From positions 434,001-498,000 of the forward strand of contig JAPQWV010000369.1 of assembly GCA_027422505.1 (NCBI GenBank): a stretch of DNA of 64,000 nucleotides, in the 5' to 3' direction. The translations under genes and the position numbers were made by a program. Shown here one piece after another: positions 22,303-33,990 of this stretch. The DNA comes from Craterostigma plantagineum (taxonomy: Eukaryota > Streptophyta > Magnoliopsida > Lamiales > Linderniaceae). The notes beneath the pieces were generated by a model. It ran no database searches. It saw nothing but the letters and a program-made list of their open reading frames with translations, and was not told the DNA's origin. How positions within the stretch are numbered: position 1 is the stretch's first letter; each line of letters starts with the position of its first letter.

Positions 22303-23967
22303 CTCAATGCCTTGCGCTGCAGTATCTAATACCCATCTTTTCGAGATGTCTAGTCGGCACTGCCTGTGATAGAAGCTTGGTGAATGGGTTGGCCACGTTT
22401 TCCGAGTTCGCAATCTTCTGCTCGGCTATGTAGCCATTCTTAACGAATCCACATAGCACGTGGTAATTCTTTCTATGTGTTTGGACCTGCTGTGAGATCT
22501 CGGTTCTTTTGCCATAGCAATAGCGCCAGTATTGTCACACCACAATGGCAATAGCATATCTTCTACAGAAACGACACCTAGTTAATCCAAGAACTTTCTC
22601 ATCCAAACACCTTCCTTAGCTGCCTCTAAGGCTGCTATATACTCTGCTTCACAGGTGGAATTTGCAGTAGTGCTCTGTTTGGAATTTTCCAAGACACCGC
22701 TCCATCGTTGAGCGTAAAGACGAATCATGAAGTGGACTTTCGATCATCCACGTCAGACTGGAAATCCGAATCTGTATACCCTTCCACTTCCAATTCTCTA
22801 TTACCATAGATCAGCATCATATCCTTAGTCCGTCTGAGGTACTTGAGTATAGTCTTGACTGATGTCCAATGTTCCTTAACAGGGTTAGCCTAAAACCGAC
22901 TGGCTACGCTCACAGCGTACGCCAGGTCGTGTGCAAAGCATGTCGTACATCAAGCTACCCACTGTGGATGCATAGGGGATTCCATTCATCTCTTTCTGCT
23001 CCAACTCACTTTGAGGGCTCATAGCCTTGGAAAGGTGAATCTCATATCGCATAGGCAGGAACCCTTTCTTAGAATTGTCCATATTATATCGCTTCAGGAC
23101 CTTCTCTAAATAAAGGGCCTAGGAGAGTCCTAATATACGATTCGCTCCATCTCTATAAATACGAATACCCAAGATGTAGGTAGCTTCTCGCAAGTTTTCC
23201 ATGGAGAATTCGGTCGAAAGCCACGCTTTCACCACCGAGAGCATTCCAATATCATTTCCTATAAAAAGATGTCGTTCTCGTACAATACGAGGAAAGTTAT
23301 TTTGCTCCCACTGCTTTTCTTATAGATGCAAAGTTCGTCTTTGTTGTTTTAAAATCCGTGGCCGTGGGCCACTTCATCGAACCGAAGATTCCAGCTTCTG
23401 GAGGCTTGTTTTAGTCCATAAATGGACTTGTTCAGTTTGCACACCTTATGAGCATCTCCTTGCAATGTAAAACCCTTGAGCTGCTCCATATATATTTCCT
23501 CCTTGAGGTATCCATTTAGGAACGCAATTTTCACATCCATCTGCCAGATCTCATAGTCATAATGCGCAGCTATCACATGCAACGTTCGAATGGACTTCAT
23601 CATAGAGACAGGCAAAACGGTCTCCTCATGGTCAATCCCCTTTTTTATTGTACCCTTTCGCCACAAGCCTAGCTTTGTATGTGTCAACCAATCCATCATA
23701 TCCAATCTTTCTCTTGTAGATCCATTTACACCCAATGGGCCTAAAACCATCTAGGAGGTCTACTAAAGTCCAGACTTGGTTTTCGTGCATAGAATTCATT
23801 TCGTCTTGCATAGCTATAAGCCATTTCTCAAAATCTTTATCCCTGATTTTCTGGTCATAGGTGGTGGGATGGTCTCCTACGTTTCCTTCCATTGCAGCAA
23901 CCTCGTGCTCGATGTGGACCATCACGTATCTCTCAGGCTGGCGAGATAGTCTACCCGACCTGTGCAA
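22303..23967 (-). pseudogene. Copia reverse transcriptase and RNase H
   Basis: Several frames: RT start MHRSGRLSRQPERYVMVHIE at 23967, CKWIYKRKIGYDGLVDTYKAR, EIWQMDVKIAFLNGYLKEEI and LNKSIYGLKQASRSWNLRF to 23349. The active-site region around 23270 is damaged. SLMYDMLCTRPG lies at about 22940, then RNase H remnants such as the DVDDRKSTS-type region near 22750 and a CDNTG-type motif near 22540, down to the purine tract. At least four frameshifts or stops. Confidence 0.85.
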
Positions 23968-23973
23968 CTCAGG

Positions 23974-24840
23974 TTACGTCTCAAACTGTTCTACGCTATC
24001 ATCCGACACTGGAGTCTGTGAAAGCGCGTCCGGTGACTCTCCAAAAGTTACTTTGCGACCCGCTCCACCTTCTCGAACGAACTCTTCTTCGAGAAAGTGA
24101 ACCTGAAGGGCTACAACGATTCTCTGATCATCGTGGAAGTAAAAGTGGTATCCCATGGAATCCTCAGGATACCCGACGAAACATCGTTTCAGAGCCTTCA
24201 ATTCCAGTTTATCTATCTTGAGCTTTTTCAGGAATGCGGGGCAACCCCAAATTCTAATGTGATTCAAGCTCGGTTTTCGTCCTGTCCATATCTGATACGG
24301 AATATGATCGACAGAATTTGTAGGACAACTAATCAGAATGCGTGCCGCTGTCAACAAGGCATGATCCCACAACCATATGGGCAGGTCTGCATAGCTCAGT
24401 ATAGATGGAAACTTATCCAACAGAGCTCGATTTTTGCACTCGGACACACAGCTCGGTATTCCAAGCGGTGTCATCAGTGCAATGATCCCATTTTCTTTCA
24501 AGAACTCGTCAAAGTCAAGGCTCATGTACTCGCCGCCTCGATCTAATCGAACGGCTTTAATGCTCTTTCCAGTCTGATTTTCCACCAAAGCCTTCTACTC
24601 TTTGAACCATTCAAAAGTGTCAGACTTGTGCTTCATGAGATACACCTTGCCGAAGCAAGAGTGATCATCAGTGAAGGAAACGAAATGGAAGTTACCACGA
24701 GCCGCTACCTCGAACGGTCTGCAAACATCCGTGTGGATTAAACCAAGAAGTTCTACGGCTCTTGTTAAAGTCCCTGGGAAGGGCGACTTGGTCATCTTTC
24801 CAAGGATACAAGATTCACAAGTCGGATAGGGATCAGACCC
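23974..24840 (-). pseudogene. Copia integrase
   Basis: Two minus-strand pieces interrupted by a stop near 24595: MTKSPFPGTLTRAVELLGL, IHTDVCRPFEVAARGN, FTDDHSCFGKVYLMK; then RLDRGGEYMSLDFDEFLKEN, SECKNRALLDKF and LNHIRIWGCPAFLKKL. The catalytic Glu region (normally GMAE/GVSER) reads CVSECKNR, so Glu may be retained but the context is altered. Confidence 0.85.
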
Positions 24841-25005
24841 AAGCGGCTTGATAATGCCGATTTTCCCAACAGGAGAATTTTCTGTTCTCCACGTGGCCGA
24901 ATCAAAGATGCCACAACAGTCTCGCGTTCGACTCCAATTTTCCTTTGTTGGTGATTGTATTCAAAGTTTTTGTTTTATCTTCGACATTTAGATAATACAA
25001 TCCAT

Positions 25006-25930
25006 TTAGTAAACTTGCACTTCCGGTGCAATTATATCAAAAATAAATATAATAGGAATAGAAACAATATTCTTAAGCCCATTGGGCAAACTAAACAATC
25101 GAAAAGCAGTAAACTGCCTAGTAGATAAAATGAGAGTTCTTGATCCAATGTGGGTCGCCGATACACTATGTCGGCTTCCTACGTTGATCATGATCTCTCG
25201 GTCCACCAGCTTCCTACTTCGTTCCAGAGCCTGGTCCGAAACACAAATGTGAGCACTAGCTCCTGAGTCTAAGATCCACGCAGCGGAATATACTGTCATA
25301 AAACAATTAGTTTCTAAAACGTAAAGTTCTTTATCTGAGGCGGCTAGCTTTGGCAATCACGCTTCCCATGGCCAAGCTCATTGCAGTGAAGGCATTTGTC
25401 CGTTTGTCAACCCAGTCAATGTCATCTCGACCTCAGATTAAAGTTCACAATGAACGAATTGAAGGAAGATGGGAGTGACTGATGTCGTTCTGGAGCTCAT
25501 TATCCATGATAAAGTCCAGTGCCTCGAGTCTTTCAATCCAATCGATCAACTTGAGCACATGCTCTCCAACGTCACTTTCCTCAGCCATTTTGCAATAAAA
25601 TAGGTGCTCCTCCAGGGAATAGCGAGCACTCCTGGAATGTTCGCCAAAAAGCTCCTTCAAATGAAGTAAAATGGCGCCCACTTCTATTTTCAAGTGAGTG
25701 CGCTGCAACTCTTTGCTCATGAAAAGAAGTATATAGCCCTTGACCTTTGGCTCGTCTATCTGACACTTGGCATACGCAGCCCGGTCTTCGTCACTCGCAT
25801 CAGCCCCTGGGACTTGCGGTACGGGGGAATCGAGGACATAAGTTAGCGACTCCATACCTAGGTCTCTCCTCATCTTACGGAGCCAGTCCACGTAGTTTGG
25901 TCCCACCCAAGAGTTTCTCTCAAGCAACAT
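25006..25930 (-). pseudogene. Copia gag and protease
   Basis: Gag begins MLLERNSWVGPNYVDWLRKM at 25930 and runs 161 codons with the UBN2-type region typical of copia gag (LKELFGEHSRSARYSLEEHLF). A knuckle of form CX2CX4HX4C is visible around 25370-25400, followed by protease with AAWILDSGASAHICVSD near 25275. A frame break lies between gag and protease at 25445. This gag is fuller than that of element 1. Confidence 0.87.
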
Positions 25931-27663
25931 AGTAATAATGTTCGTTATTGCATTAAACAGAAAGAAATGTAAAGCTGCAGAAAATAAAGATCTAATTAGG
26001 TTTTATCTTATCATTCATGAAGCGCAAACAAGGACTTTTCGTTTTGCTTGACTCCCACTATTTTTCTCGAAAATCTATCCACCCAAGAAGAGTTTCGGAA
26101 ATCTCGTTGAAAGTTTCATAGTGGAGTTGATGTCCCCGACTCGACTAGACTTGCCTCAGCTTTTAGCACAATACTTGGGTCATCTAATCTTATCGAAGTC
26201 ACGTCAAACGTGAACTTATCAATAAGAGTTTCAACTATCTTTGTCTCAGTCATTGACCCTCACGGCTAACCCTGCTTATTGGGTATAACTGCCTAAGTGT
26301 GACCTATCAACTTATGCTCAAATCGCACAGAATGTACCGCCCCTTGCTACCATACGCTTCGTGGGGGCCGGACTTGTATGACGAGCGGTGTCCAAGATGC
26401 ACCCGAGACGCTAACACTGGGACGGGATATACGATGCCAACTTACTCGGAATAAATCGCAAAACTCCCCAATGGAAGACATCTCAAGCGTGATAGAAGAC
26501 AGTAATCCAATTCCTTTACCCACTTAGTATTTATCAAACGGGAGAGTAAACCATCTCATATAAGAGCACATAGATCATGCATATCATTTCAAAAACCAAC
26601 ACGCACATAGGTAGTAAATTAACCCTAGGAAAATAAACTATAAGACAACACAAGCGGGTTATTTCTAGTCTATCCCTATCACATGCATCTTCAAAAGACT
26701 TCGGGTCGTCGCACGGGTCTCGAAGTCATCAAACGTCCTTCGTCACTCAAATGGCCTCAAAGTCACCGAACGTCCACCACCTTGTCACCTCGGGGGGTTG
26801 CCTTCCATCAAATGAGCCCATGTGTTTGTATTTAAGCTAATCTAATAAAATGGTAAATTACAACATGGGGGCATCATAAGTCCCAAACAACCCGTATGAA
26901 ACAACTACAACCCGGGGGACGTAACCCTTAACAAATGACCCGAAAATCAAATTCCTAAATCCGCAAGTGCGCCTTAAATCACATTCATAACGAGCACGTT
27001 GATAATTACATGATTTTAAAAAGAAACGAATATTGGACCTCAAACGGGCCAAGCCCATTAAAAGGCCCATTAAGGCTTTGAGCACGAAGCCCTAACGCAG
27101 CTGTCGCAAATCAAATCGCCCAGCCGTGCTGCCGACAACGACACGCCGCAAGCAACGCGCGTGTGTTCAGCTCGCGGAGGAAAACTGCTGCGACTCTTTT
27201 GTCGACTAACCCCTCCGTGACGGAGTCGCAGCCTCGCCAGGAGAGATTGCCACCATAGCATTCCGGCCAAGCCGGGGTCGCTGCGGCTGAAATGCGCAGC
27301 ACGCCCCGTGCGCACCATCGCAGTCCGTGGCCAAAACTGCGGACGGTCTCTGCCGTGTCGCCCCACCTTGCGGTGGCGCTGCCCCTGGCCGGTGCTGAAG
27401 CCTCCATGGCTGGCGTCGGTCCCAGAGTTCAAGGTGGATAGGGCATGCTCGAAGCAGCCCAATCCCACTGCTGCAGCGCTGCCGCAGTGTTTGTAGCCCA
27501 CGCGCAATGCGAGGCTGCTCGGGTCCCGCACGAGTTGGTGGCCGTGTGTTGGCAAACGATGCATTGGGCAGCCCAACGACGATCGAACTGCGTCGGCATT
27601 TTGATCATCTCCCACGCGCATCGTTTCAATTAAAACACGTTATGATTTCGATCACGAGCACCC
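25931..27663 (-). other. Long leader of copia element 2
   Basis: 1.7 kb between primer site and gag. The gag-proximal part matches the leader of element 1. The part at about 27060-27640 is markedly GC-rich, with long overlapping frames on both strands that look like composition artefacts rather than genes. Confidence 0.65.
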
Positions 27664-27675
27664 GCTCTAATACTA
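27664..27675 (-). promoter_or_regulatory. Primer-binding site, initiator tRNA-Met type (degenerate)
   Basis: Minus-strand TAGTATTAGAGC differs from the consensus TGGTATCAGAGC by two bases and sits one base from the LTR end at 27677. Confidence 0.75.
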
Positions 27676-27676
27676 G

Positions 27677-27877
27677 TGTTTGGTTACCCGGTGTCTCCCG
27701 GAGACGCCACGTCCCCGGAAAGGTGCGTAACAAAAATTTTCCTGGTTCCCCGATTGCCCTCGTTGCTCGGATCTGAATAGTAACATATAAACACGTAATA
27801 GGGCAGGTCAAACCCGAGTCACAGCTCCCCGTCCTTTTCTTCAAGACTACGTCGATGGTGGTGGATGGCACTAGATC
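27677..27877 (-). repeat. Copia element 2 5' LTR remnant
   Basis: Plus-strand TGTTTGGTTACCCGGTGTCTC onwards matches 20541-20755 and stops at GCACTAGATC, where another LTR starts. Confidence 0.85.
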
Positions 27878-28215
27878 TGTTAGGTCCTGATTTATCAACT
27901 CAATGATCATAGACTTGAATCCCTAGGAAATCGATTAGAATTATACGATTTGAAGATCGATCGAAAACCTTCTTCTATTGAGAGCTCGAGAGAGAAACTT
28001 GGCAGTGAGAGAATGATTTCTGATTTTCTCTCTCTGCAAGTCTTTCGGATCATTTTTCTAAAATTCTCTATTAATCACAATATTTGTACATCTATTTATA
28101 CCAAACATACTTGGTATAAATAACAAAGTAAGTCCTAAACTAAGGACTATTACATTAAAAGCCCCAATCTGCGAGGACAGCTAATTAAATCAATCACAAC
28201 TAAACTGATCCTACA
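27878..28215 (-). repeat. 338-bp LTR with TATA box
   Basis: Plus strand starts TGTTAGGTCCTG and ends CTGATCCTACA; minus strand TGTAGGATCAG to CAGGACCTAACA. Minus-strand GGTATAAATAGATG near 28105-28092 looks like a TATA box. A purine tract adjoins on the high side, making this a 3' LTR of a minus-strand element. A related fragment lies at 49966-50026. Confidence 0.82.
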
Positions 28216-28230
28216 TTCTCCCCCTTTGTT
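28216..28230 (-). promoter_or_regulatory. Polypurine tract
   Basis: Minus-strand ACAAAGGGGGAGAA directly upstream of the LTR start. Confidence 0.8.
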
Positions 28231-31200
28231 CTTGATTCCTCTTCCGTGATGTCTGTCCTCGTCGGACATAGTACGATCTGCGCAAGCCCAGCCCATGCTT
28301 GAAATTCCTGAGCGTGTTCCTCAGCTCCAGTCGCTCCTCGATTTCATCAAGTAGTTCCATTAGAAGCGGCTGTTCTCTCACATACCTACTCAGCGTTGTC
28401 TCTCTGTTGATTTCTTCCAACCATTTCTTTTTAGTTTGCCTGATGACCTTGAGCGACCACAAAACTTTTGTACTTCACTCTTCAACATCAGCCTTGTCTT
28501 CTTGGCAATTGGATTGTGGTAGGTGATGCCTAGGACTGAGCTGATGTGCACGTGATTGTTGGGAAGTGCTTCGATCTCAGATCCCTTGTTGAGCAATGCG
28601 GTCATGTTGACCTTCTTCATGTTGCTCTCCAGAGCCATCTGAAGGTCGTTCGCTGCGAAGTACTTGACTTGGCGCATCATGTCCTGGTAGAGTTCATGGA
28701 GTCCTTCTTTCTTGATGAAGCCTTTGATGACCCTTATATTTCTCCACATACAGCTGGTAGATGTTGTACAGCTCCTCGACAGGGAGACACGGTAGGTTGC
28801 TCTCGCTCAATTCCTCTGGAGTCCTGTCTACCCGCTCAATGGTGTAGTACGGTGTTGGAGGTCCTCCTTTGGCACAGAAGACGCTAAGGAGCTGACAAAT
28901 GGGAGATATACTCTTATAATGACTTTTGGCTTGTGCTTTAGTCATTCCCAATCTCATGGCAGGTCCAAGGTGGGTCAGCATCCAGAGATATGTCATTCTC
29001 TTCTACTGATCCCAGTGGGAGATGCCTTTTAGCTCGAACTCATTCGGCTTCTTGACCTTGTCCGGTGACCTCCAAATGTGCTCGCTAATTTCTTCAAGGA
29101 AGGGGATTTCTATTCTGATGTTCTCCCATGGTGTGCGATCCGGACGGTTCCTGGCATCTATCTTGTGGGAGAAACCGTCCGTTGCGCAATCAGCTCTGAA
29201 AGCCTTGGGAGCTCTTGGTCGTGATCTTCACCTTCATGAAGCTCTTCGTTTTCTATCAACACCGGGTTCACCGAAGCGTGTTGTAAGAATTGATGAACGT
29301 CCTTAAGCCGTTGTCTTTGATGCTCATCAGGCAAGGAATGGGTCATCCACTGTCCTTCGAATATGTACTTGTCGAGGAATTCATGTGGGTTGACGGCATG
29401 TCCTGATGGTCCAGATTGGTCTTGAGCAGCTGAGGGAGTAGCTTGAGTTTTGAGCCACGGCCACGAGCATGGCGGCACTTGCTTCTTCTTTCGGATGCAA
29501 GGGGCTTGTGAGAATCGTAGGTGTAGGCAGAGGCGTCCTTAGGGTGAAGGATGGTGGGTGGTCGATTGGTGGGTTTTATGTGGGTTGTAGCGCTTGGTGC
29601 GGCACCCGAGCCTTGTCTCTGACCTCTAGTCATGATCCTACGCCTTTTCTCCCCGTTATGATGACCTTGATCATCTGGGTCGTCATGTCGACGTCTGGAG
29701 CTGGAGTCTTGTCCTCGGCACGATTCGGTAGGATCAAGACGGTCATAAGACGGCGGAGAGGTCCTCTTCTTCCGATGTTCGAGTAGTCACCGCGAGTAGG
29801 CTAGAGACTAATATGCAGTGGAGGTCGCTGATGGGTATGGTGGTTGGATTTATGAGGTTGTGTGAGAGGATGGGTGTGGCGACTAGGAAGGGTTGTGTAG
29901 GTTGAGTGGGTGTTGGGATGGGTTGTGAAGATGACGGTCCGAGACGGGTGCTTTCCCACGATCTTGGCGGGACGTCTCGATGGCATTCCGTACGCTCTCC
30001 AATATTTTGTCTTCAAAAGAACATAGTGCTGCGGAGAGAGCAGCCTGATGACGGTCTTTGGTCACATATGGGACGGACGCCTCCGTCGATGATGGACCAT
30101 ATCGACTGATGTTGCCTGTTGTCAACCCTTGAGCAGACACCTGCTCCTCAGATTGGCTCGTAGTCACTTGAGATTGTGACTGTTCGAGACTTCCACCCAA
30201 TCCTTGAGTTGAATCTTGGAGATTTTACCTTATGGGTGTTGTGGCAGGTTCAGGGTGAACCTGCGTATCAGACACCGTTGTGGCTGGGCCGGTGGTGATT
30301 TGTGGTTGGAGTTTGGCCTCAGCGCTTGGAGTGATGATCGGCGCGGTGTCTAACGTGGTGGTGACGGTGGTGAAGTGGGACTCGAGTTGTATACTTAACG
30401 CCTTGGAGTCCTTCTCATGAGTTGAATCTCCTCATCGGACTCGGTGTCTGATGAGGTAGCCGGGTGAGGGGAGGGTTCTTGTGCAACATCCTCTCCAGCT
30501 TATTCCGTCACCTGAGGCTCGTTCGGTTGAATCATGGAAATCAGAGCCTCGGTCTCTGGCGTCGTAGCCAGTGGAGGTGAGCTGGGCCCCATTTCCGCTC
30601 CGGGCTGTGTTGCCTGCTGTAGGATGTCCTCAAGCGATCATTGGAACACGCCGACTACAATGGGCACTTCTGTACCTAGAGGTTGTTGGGGAGTCTCTAG
30701 TTCCAACCTTCTGCCACCGCATCAATCAACGTGGCATCTTCATCAGGAAGTTGTACGTCGTGAGTTGGAGGCTCCTGTCCTAGCTCTTCGGCCACTTGAT
30801 CTATCAGTTCGGCCTCGGGGCTAGGTGGTTGCTGTTGGTGGGGAGGGCTCACACGGAAGTCTATCGGGGGTCCTCTGATCATCGGTTCCGTGATATGATT
30901 GTCCAGAATCTCTATATTCGGCTCCCGAGGGGTCGGCAAGCTGCAGCAGCTCAAACGGTATGGCCATGGATGGCTAGTCCAAATCCGTCAGCTTGGGGTT
31001 GTGAAAGAATTTTAGCCTCGGTGGTTGATAATTCCCTCCATGAGATAGTCGAGGGATGCTCTGCTCGTACATCTCCATGAATTGTCTGATAATCACGGAG
31101 AACCACCGAGCGTACGACACATTCTTCGATCTCTTGTTCTCCCGTTGTCTGATATGTTCAGCTAAGTCATTCCAGATCAGTTGGGCAAAATCGTATTTTC

Positions 31201-31745
31201 GCGAGAACATTATCCCGTGGAAGATTCTGAGGACGTGGCCGTTTCCTTTGTCGAAGCCTGCGTGCTTTGGCGAAAAACATTTGTTGATAATCCCGAACAA
31301 AGTCTTCCATGGATGAGGGATGCCGTTGCTATGGACTTGAGCAAGCTTTGTGAGCGGCGGACGGTATCCCATGTGGAGGAAGTCACGCACCATTTCTGCA
31401 TCTGTGGGCAGAGGGTCGTAGTTGTGGCTGAACGGTAAGTCCAAGGTGAGGCCCAAGTCATCTTTGCTAAAGCTAATGTGCCTCGTCCCAATCGCCGTTG
31501 TAAATCTGTATGTGCAGTCCGTCAACTATGTGGCTTTTGATCATCCCCCAAAATTGTTGAAGGTAGACCATCGGTACAGAGGCCGTCACCGTGAGAGCAT
31601 GCCAGAGGGGATGGCCTTGGAGGATTGACACCATTTTCTCGTCAGGGCACCTAAAGGTGGTCGTGTCGAGTTTATAATTTGTGTCTGGTACGCTAAGGTA
31701 CAGATTGTGGTCATAGATGTGGTCATATTCTGGAAAGTTTTCCAT
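28231..31745 (-). pseudogene. Long non-gag-pol reading frame of an LTR element (accessory ORF)
   Basis: About 3.5 kb of minus-strand coding-like sequence split by several frameshifts. From the ATG at 31745: MENFPEYDHIYDHNLYL, then HPLWHALTVTASVPMVYLQQFW. After a shift at about 31525 it reads ISFSKDDLGLTLDLP, MVRDFLHMGYRPP and RIFHGIMFSRKYDFAQLIW. A Pro/Gln/Glu-rich middle follows (about 30950-29160), then FLDKYIFEGQWM and a charged, probably helical C-terminus (28996-28231). No RT, integrase, protease or zinc knuckle motif is seen. The N-terminal part recalls hypothetical plant proteins found with copia-like elements in composite-family genomes (recalled, unchecked). Its place between upstream sequence and the purine tract/LTR fits the extra, env-position ORF of SIRE-like copia elements (inference). 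Confidence 0.55.
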
Positions 31746-32164
31746 CTGACAATTTAAAAAAACAAATCATTAGTCCAAAATTAAATTGAGTCGATATTTG
31801 AATTTATCAAACCATAGTAAGTAATCATATCATTGCATGTTTGACAAAATTTCATTCGAAATCATGAATTGGCACATAGGTTATATGAAATGAATTTTTG
31901 AAGAGATAAAATTATTTTCGACATATGCATATAAGAGTTCAATTTGGTTTGATCGAAAATTTCTAAGTGTTGAAATACTACTATTCACTCCATGCTATTT
32001 ATCGCGCGAGAATTAAAATTCTCAAATTTCCTAAGTGCGAATTTTCAGGTTCAAATCCCTGTTGTATTTTTCGATCGAAAATTTTATTAGTTGAAGATCG
32101 CTACAGTGAAAGACTTAGAGAAATTTTCTAAGTGTTTGAACTTAGGTGGCACTATAGCCGATAA

Positions 32165-32460
32165 GTTTTGCGATCGAGAAAATTTCCGTGTAAATTTGCG
32201 ATCGAGAAAATTGATTTCTACGTAAATTTACGATCGAGAAATTTTTCGCGTGTGAATAAAAATTTTCATTGCGAAAGTTGTCGAGCGAGAACGTTTTTCG
32301 ATTTTAAAATTTATTTGCGCTGCGAAATTTTACGATCGAAAAAATTGACAACGAGAAACTAGGTGACTCGCCGAGAAATTTTTTGATCAATTAAAATCAT
32401 TGCTAATTCTTTTATGATCGAGAAATTTTATCGTCGAGAAATTAATTTTCTCGCCGCTAA
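32165..32460. repeat. Degenerate CGATCGAGAAA repeats
   Basis: CGATCGAGAA occurs at 32171, 32199 and 32231, with variants to 32445 (ACGATCGAAAAA, TGATCGAGAAA, TCGTCGAGAAA), spaced about 28-32 bp at first and embedded in AAATTT-rich DNA. Confidence 0.65.
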
Positions 32461-33725
32461 CATTTACGACCTTGAATAATTTGAAATCGAAATTTACTGT
32501 TTTCGATGTGAAGTTTACCACTCCATATTATATTGCCCTTAATTTGTCTATTTCGCTCAGTAATTTTTCGCTGCATTAAATCAAAATTAAATTTCTCGAT
32601 GGTAAGCGATTTTGCGACCTACGTCATTTATCTCTAACGACTAAGTCAAATTTTAGCGATCGTAAAAATTTTACACTGCAAACAGTGACTCTGTTGAATT
32701 GAATTCGATTGAAACTGTTTGCGATCGAAAACGTTCTTCGACGCCTTCAAACGTTTCAAACCCAGTTTTCACGAGACTTAGATTTTTGCTTTAAAACTCA
32801 GAGAATTGAAAATCTATACCGTCAGTGTGGCTGTAAACCTAGAATATATCTATGCGCGCAAATCTAAACCCATTTGAAACACAGAAAAAGGTTTAAATAG
32901 AGTTTAAACAAACATAAACACCTAAAGGTTGTTGAATCTACCTTAAAAAGAAATTCAGTGGAAAAATTAAGGGATTTTAAAGTGATTGTTTTCGTCATTA
33001 GTGTTTTTCGCAAGAGAAAATTTCGACTGACGAATTGTTCGATTAAGGGTTTGCGCGTGTATTTAGGGTTTTTTCGACTGTAAGAGTTACTGTTTCTAAT
33101 TGGGCTTATTGGGCGTTTAAAGTTTGAAAGTGATACAGGCCCAATTTTGCATTTTTTTTTCGCTCGAGAAACTCAGGTCGAAAATTTTCATTGGGTTCCT
33201 AATTGATTTTTGCTCGACAAATTTGGAGCGAAAATTAACATTTGGTCCCAAATCGATTCGCTCGAGAAACTGCGATTGAAAAATTACTAATTTTGCCCAG
33301 TGATAATAAGTTTTTCGAAATTTTCAGATTGATTTCTAATTTTAAGTGAAGACCACATAATTGCCCCCTATGTATGAACGAATTATGTAATTAACTCCCT
33401 GTTTTACGAACGATGACATCTGGCTCCATCTTGAAATTTGTAAATCTGCAATACTTAGATCAAGAATGTCGAGAATATTAGAGTTAATTTTGGAAGCAAT
33501 TTTTCTATGTTAGGCTTTCCCTGAAATATTTTTCAAGATGAGTTCGTGAAATACAAAATCACAAAACACGTTACGATCCAAATATTTATCCATTCAAAAT
33601 TCGAACCATTGCCGTGTACTCCAAGTCGGGATCAATTCGTGAAGTCTTCCTCATTTATTCTGCAATACTTAGAGAAAGATCATCAAAATAGTTTGGAGCT
33701 TTTTAGGCATAAATTTTTGTAAATG

Positions 33726-33857
33726 CTCCCAGTCAAATTGTGCACCAAAAATTGATTTAGCGTGAAAGCATATAGAATCAATTTCTAAGTACTCCCAGTC
33801 AAATTGTGCACCAAAAATTGATTTAGCGTGAAAGCATATAGAATCAATTTCTAAGTA
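33726..33857. repeat. Perfect 66-bp tandem duplication
   Basis: 33726-33791 and 33792-33857 are identical by eye, starting CTCCCAGTCAAATTG. Confidence 0.9.
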
Positions 33858-33990
33858 CCAAACACATTGTACGCAATTTAGACAATTTCTCCTACCTGGT
33901 CCCCTAATCATGTGTTCAAATGATTGCGTGAGGGTATAAGCAAGAAATTCGCATTTAATCAATCAGTTCAAATGCAGAATCACATTGCAT

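Larger units (their letters stand above)
20541..27877 (-). mobile_element. Ty1/copia element 2, inverted relative to element 1
   Basis: Minus strand: a 201-bp remnant of the 5' LTR (27877-27677), tRNA-Met-type primer site, 1.7-kb leader, gag, protease, integrase, RT, RNase H, purine tract and 3' LTR (22288-20541). The 5' LTR is cut at 27878 by another LTR. It belongs to the same family as element 1 by coding, leader and LTR similarity. Confidence 0.92.
31746..33990 (-). other. AT-rich region upstream of accessory ORF
   Basis: No credible gene. The bases before the ATG at 31745 read, on the minus strand, a T-rich tract ending TTGTCAG, like a splice acceptor. About 1.3 kb further up, AAACCCTAAATAC near 33080-33068 resembles plant 5' untranslated sequence. 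Between lie CGATCGAGAAA repeats (32165-32460). A 66-bp perfect tandem duplication is at 33726-33857. Confidence 0.45.

Noticed and set aside
27070..27621. 183-codon minus-strand frame and overlapping frames on both strands
   Set aside because: Overlapping frames on both strands arise from high GC; no known motif; lies in a copia leader.
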